A stretch of 64,000 nucleotides of DNA from NCBI GenBank assembly GCA_017412605.1, contig JAFPWY010000004.1:335805-399804 (forward strand). Direction: 5' to 3'. Positions within the stretch are counted from its first letter, which is position 1, and the number at the start of each line of letters is the position of its first letter. Origin of the DNA: Fibrobacter sp. (GTDB lineage: Bacteria > Fibrobacterota > Fibrobacteria > Fibrobacterales > Fibrobacteraceae). Positions 27,948 through 35,793 of the stretch are shown here, one piece after another. The notes below the pieces were generated by a model. That model saw nothing but the letters and a program-made list of their open reading frames with translations, did not search any database and was not told the origin of the DNA. A program made the position numbers and the translations under genes.

Positions 27948-29311
27948 ACTTTAAATCCAATCCTAATTTCAGTACCGAATCCGACAGCCGAATTCAGTTG
28001 TATTGTTGCGTGGAGAACTTCCGCTATGTGCTTTACGATAGCAAGCCCGAGCCCCGTTCCACCTGTTTCCTTGGAACGGCTCTTGTCTACGCGGTAAAAG
28101 CGCTCAAAGACACGCGACTGGCATTCTTCCGGAATGCCGATGCCGGTATCCTTCACCACGATAGCGCCCGGTTCAACAACAACGGCAACTTTGCCGCCTT
28201 GCTCCGTATAGCGAATGGAGTTATCCACTAGGTTAAAGACCATCTCGTAAAGCAGTTTCGAGTTTCCCTGGATTTCCGCAGCCTTATCGCCATCCAGCGA
28301 GACTGATACGGATTTTTTGCTTGCCTTCAGGCTAAGGTCCTCGACGCAGCCGTGCGCCACGTTCCAGAGGTTGACCTTTTCGTTCAGGTCAAACAGTTCG
28401 CCTTGTTGCCCATCCAGTTTCGAGAGCGTGATGATGTCGTTCGCGATGGACTGCAGGCGGAGCGCTTCCTTGTGGATTTTGCCCGCAAACATCTTGACAT
28501 CTTCAGGTTTTGCCATGTCGTTCTCGATAAGTTCCGCATAGCCCGAAATAGAGGTCAACGGCGTCTTCAGCTCGTGAGAAGCATTCGCCGTAAACTCGTC
28601 CTTCAGGTGCGTTATCTTCTGCTTTTCGTTCGAGAGCTGCTCGATGGTCAACTGCAGCTCAAGATCCTGCTTGCGTATGGTATTGACAAGCGGTGCGATT
28701 TCCTTGTAGACGTTCTCGATTTTCATCCACTCGGGAGTTCCCAACTGGTCCACCAGCTTTTGTAGCGGACTAATGAAGGCTCGGCTAAGCCCGATTGCAA
28801 TGAGAATTGCCGCAGCGACAATGGCCGCCAACAAAACAATAAGGTACGGAATCGTCTTGGAAAATACCTGCTGCAAGTTCGCCTGGCGCATTCCGAGGCG
28901 CAGCACCTTGCCATCATTCAGGCGCTTGGCAAAGTAGAACACCTTTGCCTGCAAGGTAGAGGAATAGCGGAGATCTTCGCCAGCCCCTTTCGCAAAGGCA
29001 TCTATGACCTCTTCGCGGTCATTGTGATTTTCCATCTTGACCGTTTCGGCATCGCTATCGTAAAGGATTCCTCCCTTCGAATCGATGAGCGTTATGCGAA
29101 GGTCCTTGCTTGCAAACTTTGAAAGCTTTTGAGGCTCGTCGCCAAGGGCTTCCCCGACATACGCTGTCTCTATCAGGCGCAGGTTCTCGCGAAGTTGGCT
29201 CTTGAGCTGGCCCGCCATTTCCCCTTCAAAAACCTGCATTGTAAAGTAAACCGCACACAGGGCTGCAATCACCCCCATATAGATCAAGCTATATCTTATG
29301 CGGTCCTTCAT
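27944..29311 (-). CDS. phoR: Sensor histidine kinase, PhoR-like
   Basis: 455 aa. Two membrane helices (residues about 7-25 and 155-175) border a periplasmic sensor domain of about 125 residues. A HAMP-like/coiled linker leads to the phosphoacceptor site NASHELKTPLT (His 246) and an HATPase domain with NLVDNSIRYTEQGG, DTGIGIP and GGTGLGLAIVKHI. The start overlaps the stop of the upstream response regulator by 4 nt and the stop overlaps the Na/Pi transporter start by 4 nt. That context suggests phosphate sensing as in PhoR, though the large periplasmic domain means the real signal could differ. There is no PAS domain, unlike E. coli PhoR. Confidence 0.85.
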   Translation of the reverse strand: MKDRIRYSLIYMGVIAALCAVYFTMQVFEGEMAGQLKSQLRENLRLIETAYVGEALGDEPQKLSKFASKDLRITLIDSKGGILYDSDAETVKMENHNDREEVIDAFAKGAGEDLRYSSTLQAKVFYFAKRLNDGKVLRLGMRQANLQQVFSKTIPYLIVLLAAIVAAAILIAIGLSRAFISPLQKLVDQLGTPEWMKIENVYKEIAPLVNTIRKQDLELQLTIEQLSNEKQKITHLKDEFTANASHELKTPLTSISGYAELIENDMAKPEDVKMFAGKIHKEALRLQSIANDIITLSKLDGQQGELFDLNEKVNLWNVAHGCVEDLSLKASKKSVSVSLDGDKAAEIQGNSKLLYEMVFNLVDNSIRYTEQGGKVAVVVEPGAIVVKDTGIGIPEECQSRVFERFYRVDKSRSKETGGTGLGLAIVKHIAEVLHATIQLNSAVGFGTEIRIGFKV

Positions 29312-29991
29312 TGCGCCTTGTAACCTACATTGCGAACGGTTTGAATGATGGACCCTTGCTCACCCAATTTTTGTCGGAGGGTCTTGATGTGCATATCCAC
29401 CGTTCGAGTGTCCATCTTGAAATCGATGCCCCAAATCTTTTCCAGAATCTGCTGCCTGGAATAGACGAGCCCCGGTTGAGACATGAGAAGTTTCAGGAGC
29501 TCGTATTCCTTATAGGTGAGTTCCACGTTCCCGCCATCGGCGGTAACGATGCGCTTACCCATATCGATGCAAACACCCCCGAGCGATAGCGAAGTCTGTT
29601 CCTCGGAATCGGCTTTCAGCGTGCCCGCACGGCGGAGCAGCGCCTTGACGCGCGAAATGAATTCCAGAATACCGAAAGGCTTTGCAATGTAATCGTCCGC
29701 ACCCGCGTCGAGACCCTTGACCTTTTCGATTTCAGAGCCCTTGGCAGTAATCATGATGACAGGGACACTCTTAGTAGCGTCCTGTGCGCGGAGGCGCCTC
29801 AGAATACTTAGGCCATCTTCTCCCGGCAACATGATATCGAGAATAATCAGGTCGGGCACGCATGTCTTGACAGCCTCGTCTAAGCCCTTCCCGCAGTCGA
29901 AAGCGTTCACATCAAAACCGCTACTTTTAAGCGCGTAGGCTTCCATCTCGCGGATTTCGGAATCGTCTTCAACAATGTAGATTGTATTCAT
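29308..29991 (-). CDS. phoB: OmpR/PhoB-family response regulator
   Basis: 227 aa from ATG 29989-29991, where the receiver domain begins (MNTIYIVEDD); the longer frame adds 12 residues with no family match. Acidic pocket EDD at 8-10, phosphorylation site Asp 52 in LIILDIMLPGEDG, Thr/Lys switch residues in VIMITAKG and YIAKPF. The C-terminal winged helix (ELTYKEYELLKLL, TRTVDMHIKTLRQKLG) is of the OmpR/PhoB type. It heads the operon with the kinase and Na/Pi transporter and most likely controls phosphate uptake genes. Confidence 0.88.
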   Translation of the reverse strand: MNTIYIVEDDSEIREMEAYALKSSGFDVNAFDCGKGLDEAVKTCVPDLIILDIMLPGEDGLSILRRLRAQDATKSVPVIMITAKGSEIEKVKGLDAGADDYIAKPFGILEFISRVKALLRRAGTLKADSEEQTSLSLGGVCIDMGKRIVTADGGNVELTYKEYELLKLLMSQPGLVYSRQQILEKIWGIDFKMDTRTVDMHIKTLRQKLGEQGSIIQTVRNVGYKAQ

Positions 29992-30161
29992 TTTGCGGAT
30001 TTTCCAATCACCAAGATAAAAACACAATACAGTCTATGCAATGTCTAAAACAAAAGCTTCGCAAAGGTTTTATTTATACTTTACATGGATTTTACAAATC
30101 AGAATTTGACTAGAAAAGCCTATCTTCAAAATTCACCTAGAAACGAGCAAGGTCCTAATCT

Positions 30162-30301
30162 ATATCTTGAAACGGAAACAAGTTTCCGACAAGATATGAT
30201 TACGACATCCTTCGACGAACAATGGGCAAAGCCCATTTCCCGCGCTAAAGCGCGGAGTCTCAGTAGCAAAGAGCGCGAACCGAAGCTGTATAAAAATACA
30301 G
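30162..30301. repeat. Cluster of four palindromes in the phoB - Na/Pi transporter gap
   Basis: Four inverted repeats in a row: a long one (ATATCTTG 30162-30169 with CAAGATAT 30190-30197, enclosing CGGAAAC 30173-30179 with GTTTCCG 30182-30188), AATGGGC/GCCCATT (30221-30227, 30231-30237), CGCGCT/AGCGCG (30241-30246, 30249-30254) and CTGTA/TACAG (30286-30290, 30297-30301). They fill most of the 353-nt gap 29992-30344. There are no T-tracts after the stems. It may be a mobile palindromic element, a structured 3' UTR or a small RNA. I see no supported protein gene in the gap. Confidence 0.65.
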
Positions 30302-30344
30302 CGAGTGCGAGCGCGATGCCGTATGGCGACGTTTATAGGCAAAT

Positions 30345-32051
30345 TTATGTAGAGAATTTCTTGTTGGCGTGAGCCTCTACCACATTCACCACGTAGTCGC
30401 CCAGCTTTTCGCAGTCGTTCACCACGTCCATGTAGTGCACGCCCATCTGGTAGCTGTACTTCTGGTTTTCGATATCGTCGACATTCTTCTCCTTGAGGAG
30501 CTTGCGGTAGTCGTTAATCTCGTTTTCCAGGTTCAGCGTACGGTTCGCATCCACCTGCTGGCTATCGTCGAGAACAGCTATCATATGCTCGAGCGCCTTG
30601 TCGCACAGGCCCATGATATGCTTGATATGCTCGTACTGCTCCGCGGTAAAATCTTCCTTGCTGCGGAACTTGCGGTTGATGGCGCGCGCCATGTTGTAGC
30701 AGGAATCGCCAATGCTTTCGATTTCGGAAATTTCCCTGAGCATTGCCTGAATGGTCGTCTTGCTCTCGGGGCTCAGGCGGCCTTCGCTCACCTGGTTCAG
30801 GTACTTCGCAATCTCTATTTCCATGTTGTCGCTGATGCCTTCGTACTTCTCAATGCGGGCGAACAACTTCACGAAGTCGTTCTCTTCCTTCATTTCGAGC
30901 AGGTTCGGTACGAAGTTGAACATCTTACGAGTGCGGGTCGCAAACAGGCTGATTTCCTTGCGGGCCTCAAGGAGCGAGAGTTCCGGAGTGCCCATCAGGC
31001 CAGAGCTAATGAAGTGCAGGCGGGGATCTTCCTCTTCATCGGATTTCTTGGGCTTAATGACCCTGCAAACAAATTTTTCGATGTACTTGATGAACCAAAT
31101 CTGGATGAATGTGTTCGAGACGTTGAACGCCGAGTGGAACGTGGCGAGCACCACGGAAATCTTCGCAAGGTTCTTTTCGTAACCCGGTTCGCCCATGTGG
31201 ATGGAGAGGTCGAAGCCAACCACGTTACAGACGGCAGCGAGGAACCACTTGAGCACGATGATTACCCAGATAACGCCTATCACGTTAATCGTAAAGTGAG
31301 CAAGGGCCGCGCGGCGAGCCTGCGTATTGGCGGAAAGCGCCACGATGTTCGCGGTAATCGTCGTACCGATGTTTTCGCCAAGCACGAGCATGATGCCCTG
31401 GTCAATATGGAGCACGCCGGTGGAGCAGAGGATCATCGTGATGGCCATGATGGCGGCAGAAGACTGCACGCACAGGGTAAGCACCGTACCCATCACGAGG
31501 AAGAACAGCGAGTTGAAGAAGTTCGGGTCGCTGAAGCGGGCAAAGAACGAACTGATGGAAGCGCTCGCACCCGGATCCTGTACTACCGCGAAACCAGTTT
31601 CCTTGAGGGTCGTAAGACCGAGGAAGAGAAAACCGACACCGAACAGGAACTCGCCCAGCACGCGCTTCTTGTTCAGGTACACGAGAATGATACCGATGAA
31701 GAACGCCGGGTAGACGAAGTTCGCGATGTTGAACGAGAACCCGAGGCTCATGATCCATGCCGTTACCGTCGTACCGATGTGGGCGCCGAGGATAATCGAG
31801 ATGGCCTGCATGAGCGTAAGGAGCCCCGCATTAACAAAAGAGACCGTCATCAACGTGGTGGCGGTCGAACTTTGTACTGAGGCTGTAACGAACATGCCGG
31901 TGAGCATTCCCGTGAAACGATTCGTGGTCATGGTTCCGAGCACATGTCTGAGCTGCGGACCGGCCATTTTTTGCAAAGCCTCGCTCATGGACTTCATACC
32001 GAACATGAGCAGGGCTAGGCACCCTAACATTTTTAACGCCATCCAAGTCAT
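30345..32051 (-). CDS. Na+/phosphate cotransporter with C-terminal PhoU-like domain (copy 2)
   Basis: 568 aa, the same length and fold as the 26241-27947 protein. QSS repeats: VQSSTATTLMTVSFVNAGLL and VQSSAAIMAITMILCSTG. The PhoU-like C-terminal 180 residues are nearly identical to copy 1, whereas the membrane half has diverged more. It has its own leader and candidate promoter (TATATT at 32156-32161), so it is probably transcribed alone, upstream of and in the same direction as the phoB operon. Different sodium or phosphate affinity of the two copies is inference. Confidence 0.92.
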   Translation of the reverse strand: MTWMALKMLGCLALLMFGMKSMSEALQKMAGPQLRHVLGTMTTNRFTGMLTGMFVTASVQSSTATTLMTVSFVNAGLLTLMQAISIILGAHIGTTVTAWIMSLGFSFNIANFVYPAFFIGIILVYLNKKRVLGEFLFGVGFLFLGLTTLKETGFAVVQDPGASASISSFFARFSDPNFFNSLFFLVMGTVLTLCVQSSAAIMAITMILCSTGVLHIDQGIMLVLGENIGTTITANIVALSANTQARRAALAHFTINVIGVIWVIIVLKWFLAAVCNVVGFDLSIHMGEPGYEKNLAKISVVLATFHSAFNVSNTFIQIWFIKYIEKFVCRVIKPKKSDEEEDPRLHFISSGLMGTPELSLLEARKEISLFATRTRKMFNFVPNLLEMKEENDFVKLFARIEKYEGISDNMEIEIAKYLNQVSEGRLSPESKTTIQAMLREISEIESIGDSCYNMARAINRKFRSKEDFTAEQYEHIKHIMGLCDKALEHMIAVLDDSQQVDANRTLNLENEINDYRKLLKEKNVDDIENQKYSYQMGVHYMDVVNDCEKLGDYVVNVVEAHANKKFST

Positions 32052-32074
32052 AATTATAGGACCTTCCTATGAAG

Positions 32075-32126
32075 CGCCACTACCGGATCATCGTCGCTGC
32101 CTTTCAGCTAGTTCGGGCTCATGGCG
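32075..32126 (-). promoter_or_regulatory. Possible folded 5' leader of Na/Pi transporter copy 2
   Basis: In the roughly 100-nt leader, CGCCA (32122-32126 on the minus strand) can pair with TGGCG (32075-32079), enclosing GCTG-AAAGG-CAGC (32096-32108). No known riboswitch class is recognised. The remaining part of the 311-nt gap (32052-32362) holds the promoter and the repeats listed separately. Confidence 0.35.
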
Positions 32127-32155
32127 GTGAATTGTTGTTTGTAAAGCTGGCGTAA

Positions 32156-32161
32156 AATATA
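32156..32161 (-). promoter_or_regulatory. Candidate -10 element (TATATT) of Na/Pi transporter copy 2
   Basis: TATATT on the minus strand in the context TTTCTATATTTTACG, 104 nt before the ATG. An imperfect palindrome, GGTAAAATTTAACC (32172-32185), lies where the -35/spacer would be and could be an operator. Confidence 0.4.
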
Positions 32162-32235
32162 GAAAAAAATAGGTAAAATTTAACCACCAAAAAAAAATGG
32201 TAAACCAAACTCGTTGAATTAGGGACAACGAGGAT

Positions 32236-32352
32236 GGTTAGAGGCTAGAGGTTAGGATCTAGGGGCTAGGGGGAATGAGGGGGCGGCACTTCGTGCCTTT
32301 GAGGTATGAGGCATCTAGCCTCATCGCTCACTGCTCATGGCTCATCGCTCAT
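32236..32352. repeat. Intergenic repeat, 'TTAGGATCTAG' family, copy B, with palindromes and CTCATCGCTCA repeats
   Basis: GGTTAGAGGCTAGAGG-TTAGGATCTAGG-GGCTAGG units (32236-32273) are followed by hairpins GGCAC/GTGCC (32285-32297) and ATGAGGC/GCCTCAT (32306-32324), then a degenerate tandem of CTCATCGCTCA / CTGCTCATGG (32320-32352) that reaches to within 11 nt of the ispF stop codon. It is related to copies A (18433) and C (63783). Confidence 0.7.
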
Positions 32353-32362
32353 GCCTTTTTCC

Positions 32363-32848
32363 TTACAGACTTCTTACCATGGCAACGGCCTGGCTCGCGA
32401 TGCCTTCGCCCCTGCCGGTAAAGCCGAGTTTTTCGGTCGTGGTGCCCTTGATGCCAATCTGCTTCACGTCGAGGCCGAGCACGCGGGCGATGTTCGCCTT
32501 CATCTGCTCCTTGTGCGGGTTCACCTTCGGGCGCTCGCACATCACGATGCTGTCGATATTCACGATTTCGAAACCGGCCTTGCGGACTTCCTCGCCCACC
32601 TTGCGCAACAGTTCCAGGCTGTCGGCACCCTTGAACGCGGGGTCGGTATCCGGGAAGTACGTGCCGATGTCGCCGAGGCCAGCGGCACCGAGCAAAGCGT
32701 CGCTAATCGCATGCAGAAGCACGTCGGCATCGCTGTGGCCGAGCAGGCCCTTCTCGTAGGGGATGTCTACCCCGCCGATAATGCACTTGCGGCCTTCCAC
32801 CAACTTGTGAACGTCGAAACCAATACCAGAACGATAAATTTTGTCCAT
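32363..32848 (-). CDS. ispF: 2-C-methyl-D-erythritol 2,4-cyclodiphosphate synthase
   Basis: 161 aa, the normal IspF length. The metal-binding N-terminus GIGFDVHKL (Asp 12, His 14), the [12 protein letters not shown] loop with the third zinc-ligand His, and the C-terminal [18 protein letters not shown] signature are all present. IspF makes the cyclic diphosphate in the non-mevalonate isoprenoid pathway and works as a cytoplasmic trimer. The usual partner ispD is not next to it. The start ATG is at 32846-32848; the terminator at 32866-32907 ends the upstream gene. Confidence 0.96.
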   Translation of the reverse strand: MDKIYRSGIGFDVHKLVEGRKCIIGGVDIPYEKGLLGHSDADVLLHAISDALLGAAGLGDIGTYFPDTDPAFKGADSLELLRKVGEEVRKAGFEIVNIDSIVMCERPKVNPHKEQMKANIARVLGLDVKQIGIKGTTTEKLGFTGRGEGIASQAVAMVRSL

Positions 32849-32865
32849 AAAAAGTCCTTTTCTAT

Positions 32866-32907
32866 TCCTTTAAAAAATAAAAAAATAAGGGACTCCGATG
32901 GAGTCCC
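32866..32907 (-). terminator. Rho-independent terminator after the 32933 lipoprotein gene
   Basis: A perfect 8-bp stem (32889-32896 with 32900-32907) is followed on the minus strand by a long T-rich run. Confidence 0.88.
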
Positions 32908-32932
32908 CCATTACGCTACATTCGCCTCACTG

Positions 32933-34375
32933 TTAGTCCTTGAGACAACGAACAGAGAGAGCATTATTCTTGTTACTGTAGCCTCTGGCCCCGGAGCCTG
33001 GGAGCGCTATGTAGGCTTGGAGGTCATCGTACTCAGTGGCACTCCACATGTAGGCATACTCGCCTTTATCGTCAAAGTAACCATTGGGGGCCCTGATACC
33101 AGCCGGAAGCACAGAGAAGCCCACGCTGTCCGTACCGGCTTCTACATATTCCCAACCTGTTTTCGACCTGAGGACACGTCCACACGTTGATATACCGCCC
33201 AACTCAGTATACAAAATGTCCCATTCTGAATACGACGGAACGTGCCAACCGTCGGGACAGATTCCCTGCACGCGGCCCGTGTCAAGGTGGCATTCGTGAC
33301 CATAACCGCACTCGTCCTCAGACTTGTCCACTGCTGCCGCCCAAGTGTACAGGCGTCCGTACATAGCGCAATCACCTTCCGTACCTCCGCTGCCACCACC
33401 ACACCAACTGTTTTCCACTTTGTAGTTCAAGTTCTCCGCCATCCAGGTCTGTGAGCCGATGGTCACTACCCTGTAGAGTTGCTTGTCGCGTGGGTCAACC
33501 ATCCAATCGTCCATAAATCCCTTTCCGTCGGCACCATCCTTGCCGTTTGAAATCGTCCCAACGACATTGCCGCCGCAGGTAAGTTCAAAGCCAGAACTGT
33601 CGCTCAAAGCGGTCGCCGTGCAAGATGTTCCCGGATCCCCCTTCAGCGATTCAAGCCATGAATTGACATCCGTAATGGTCGGATCTTCTTCCTTGGCAAC
33701 TTCGTAAGCCGATTTGCCCTCTTTACCATCTGTTCCATTGTGAAGCACACCGGTAAAATCCCTGCCACAAGAAATCTGGATGTCACCATTTTCAAGAGTC
33801 TTGCCCGTGCAACTTTCCCCCTGCGAGTCAATGACGCTTTCACCATCGGAACCATTCGTCACCGTAACGACTTTACCATCACAGGTTAAATCATACCCGT
33901 TCTTTTCTTCATTTGCTTTCACCGTGCAATTTTCGCCCGATTTACCTTGAACGCCCTGCGCTCCAGAATCGCCCTTGGCTCCATTCAATAGCACTCCGAC
34001 CGAATCACCACCACACAGCACTTTGTAACCATTCTCAATAGGCTTTACCGTGCACGAAGCTCCATCTTTTCCATTCTTACCATCGGTACCATTTTTTCCG
34101 TCCTTGCCGTCTACCCCATCCTTACCATCGGAACCTTTCACAACCGCGGCGTTCAAATTAGTCCATTCGCTGGCTGCACACAGGTAAGCCTTTGCGGAAT
34201 CCTTCACGTACACCAATTCGCCTTCATTTTCGGCGGTGCACTCGGCCAAATTCTTGAACTTGTCGACAGAAACCAGACCCGTGGTTTCGGTGACGTTAGT
34301 CGTTTCATCACCGCAAGCGGTAAGGAATGCGGCTGCAGCCAATGCAAGAGCCGACGGCCATAGTAATTTATTCAT
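32933..34375 (-). CDS. Lipoprotein with collagen-like triplets, Cys-pair repeats and Fibrobacter major paralogous domain
   Basis: 480 aa from ATG 34373-34375, with AGGGGA upstream; the open frame extends much further but that part is antisense to the flavodiiron gene. Lipobox LTAC (Cys 21). Residues about 80-108 are nine Gly-X-Y triplets (GSD-GKD-GVD-GKD...), with more triplets later. Between them a unit 'SCTxK-xENGY-xxCGGxxVGxxxNG' occurs four times, each with two Cys. The last 190 residues are the Fibrobacter succinogenes major paralogous domain (YRVVTIGSQTWMAENLNY, CPDGWHVPSYSEWDIL, SVRCLKD), a C-type-lectin/FGE-like fold. It is probably a surface-exposed binding protein; the ligand is unknown. 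Confidence 0.9.
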   Translation of the reverse strand: MNKLLWPSALALAAAAFLTACGDETTNVTETTGLVSVDKFKNLAECTAENEGELVYVKDSAKAYLCAASEWTNLNAAVVKGSDGKDGVDGKDGKNGTDGKNGKDGASCTVKPIENGYKVLCGGDSVGVLLNGAKGDSGAQGVQGKSGENCTVKANEEKNGYDLTCDGKVVTVTNGSDGESVIDSQGESCTGKTLENGDIQISCGRDFTGVLHNGTDGKEGKSAYEVAKEEDPTITDVNSWLESLKGDPGTSCTATALSDSSGFELTCGGNVVGTISNGKDGADGKGFMDDWMVDPRDKQLYRVVTIGSQTWMAENLNYKVENSWCGGGSGGTEGDCAMYGRLYTWAAAVDKSEDECGYGHECHLDTGRVQGICPDGWHVPSYSEWDILYTELGGISTCGRVLRSKTGWEYVEAGTDSVGFSVLPAGIRAPNGYFDDKGEYAYMWSATEYDDLQAYIALPGSGARGYSNKNNALSVRCLKD

Positions 34376-34558
34376 AAGATTCCCCTTATTGATTTGCTCC
34401 CCTTTATACAGGGAAATTTCTCTTTTTAAATATAATTTATCATGTAAATATCCCCTCCCGGCGTTGCACAATTTCACACCTTCAGCCCCTCGCTTCTTTT
34501 TTGTTTTGGGGATGGCGGGACCATAAAATATTATCTTTTTCCAAAAAGAGGATTTGAT

Positions 34559-35716
34559 ATGAAAAACTTTAGCGACAGCATCAAGTACGTCGGCGTAGAC
34601 GACAGCGACTTGGACATTTTCGAAGGGCAGTACGACCTCCCGAACGGGGTGACCTACAATTCCTACGTCATCATGGACGAGAAGGTCGCGGTGCTCGACA
34701 CCGTAGATTCCCGCAAGGTGGACGACTGGATGGAAAACCTCAAGAAGCAGCTCGACGGCAAGGCGCCCGACTACCTGGTAGTCCACCACATCGAGCCCGA
34801 CCACGCCGGCGGCATCCTGGCCTTCGTGAAGGCCTACCCCGATGCAACAATCGTCTCGTCGGCCAAGGCGTTCGCGATGCTCCCGCAATTCGCACCGCTG
34901 CCGCAAGCGCAAAAGACGCTCACCGTCAAGGAAGGCGACACGCTCGCGCTCGGCAAGCACACGCTCCAGTTCATCGGCGCACCGATGGTGCACTGGCCCG
35001 AAGTCCTGTTCAGCTACGAGCAGTCCGAAAAGGTGCTGTTCTCCGCTGATGCGTTCGGCAAGTTCGGCGTGTACGATGCCGACCCGGACGATTGGGCCTG
35101 CGAAGCCCGCCGCTACTACTTCAATATCGTGGGCAAGTACGGCAACCAGGTACAGGCGGTGCTCAAGAAGGCCGCCGCGCTCGACATCAAGACCATCTGC
35201 CCGCTGCACGGTCCGGTGCTCGCCGAAAATCTCGGCTACTACATCGACAAGTACAACACCTGGAGCAGCTACACTCCCGAAGACAAGGGCGTGCTTATCG
35301 CGTTTGGCACCATGCACGGGAACACGGCCAAGGCCGCCGAAGTCCTGAAGCAGAAGCTGACCGCCGCCGGAGTGGAAAAGGTCGTCGTTTCCGACCTCGT
35401 CCGCGACGACATGGCCGAAGTCATCGAAGACGCCTTCCGCTACGACCGCATGGTCATCATGGCCCCGACATACGACGCCGGGCTTTTCCCCGCGATGGAA
35501 GATTTCCTCAACCACCTCAAGGCAAAGAACTACTGCAACCGCAAGGTGGGCATTGTTGAAAACGGCACGTGGGCACCCATGGCCGCAAAGAAGATGACCG
35601 AAATCGTGTCGACGTTCAAGAACGTGACGCTCACGGAAACTGTAGTAACGATCAAATCCGCGCTGAACGTAGATTCCGAAGCATCACTCGACAAGCTCGT
35701 TGCCGAGCTGGTCTAA
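34559..35716 (+). CDS. Flavodiiron protein (oxygen/NO reductase, FprA type)
   Basis: 385 aa, the standard core length. The N-terminal beta-lactamase-like domain has all diiron ligands: His77-x-Glu79-x-Asp81-His82 in HHIEPDH, His 145 (MVHWPE), Asp 164 (SADAFG) and His 217 (PLHGP). The C-terminal flavodoxin domain starts near residue 245 with the FMN loop FGTMHGNTAKAA. Such proteins reduce O2 to water or NO to N2O in the cytoplasm of anaerobes using electrons from rubredoxin or F420. There is no fused rubredoxin, so a separate donor is needed. Start ATG 34559 follows AAGAGGA. Confidence 0.95.
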   Translation: MKNFSDSIKYVGVDDSDLDIFEGQYDLPNGVTYNSYVIMDEKVAVLDTVDSRKVDDWMENLKKQLDGKAPDYLVVHHIEPDHAGGILAFVKAYPDATIVSSAKAFAMLPQFAPLPQAQKTLTVKEGDTLALGKHTLQFIGAPMVHWPEVLFSYEQSEKVLFSADAFGKFGVYDADPDDWACEARRYYFNIVGKYGNQVQAVLKKAAALDIKTICPLHGPVLAENLGYYIDKYNTWSSYTPEDKGVLIAFGTMHGNTAKAAEVLKQKLTAAGVEKVVVSDLVRDDMAEVIEDAFRYDRMVIMAPTYDAGLFPAMEDFLNHLKAKNYCNRKVGIVENGTWAPMAAKKMTEIVSTFKNVTLTETVVTIKSALNVDSEASLDKLVAELV

Positions 35717-35748
35717 GAATCTCGAGCCTTAATAACCATTAACAAAAA

Positions 35749-35776
35749 ATCCCCCGCCATCGCGGAGGATTTTTTT
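35749..35776. terminator. Bidirectional terminator between flavodiiron gene and nuo operon
   Basis: An imperfect GC-rich hairpin (about 35749-35770) has an A-run before and a T-run after it, between two convergent transcription units. Confidence 0.75.
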
Positions 35777-35793
35777 CAGTCAATGTCTACTGC

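Noticed and set aside
30085..30372. Plus-strand frame of 95 aa in the palindromic gap
   Set aside because: It reads through all four palindromes, overlaps the 3' end of the Na/Pi transporter, has no Shine-Dalgarno and low-complexity composition. A -10-like TATACT precedes it, but that is not enough.
32320..32352. CRISPR-like array (CTCATCGCTCA units)
   Set aside because: Units are 10-11 nt, degenerate and tandem without spacers, so this is a simple repeat.
34376..35515. N-terminal extension of the collagen-like lipoprotein to 860 aa
   Set aside because: The extra part is antisense to the flavodiiron gene; the lipoprotein signal and Shine-Dalgarno at 34375 set the true start.
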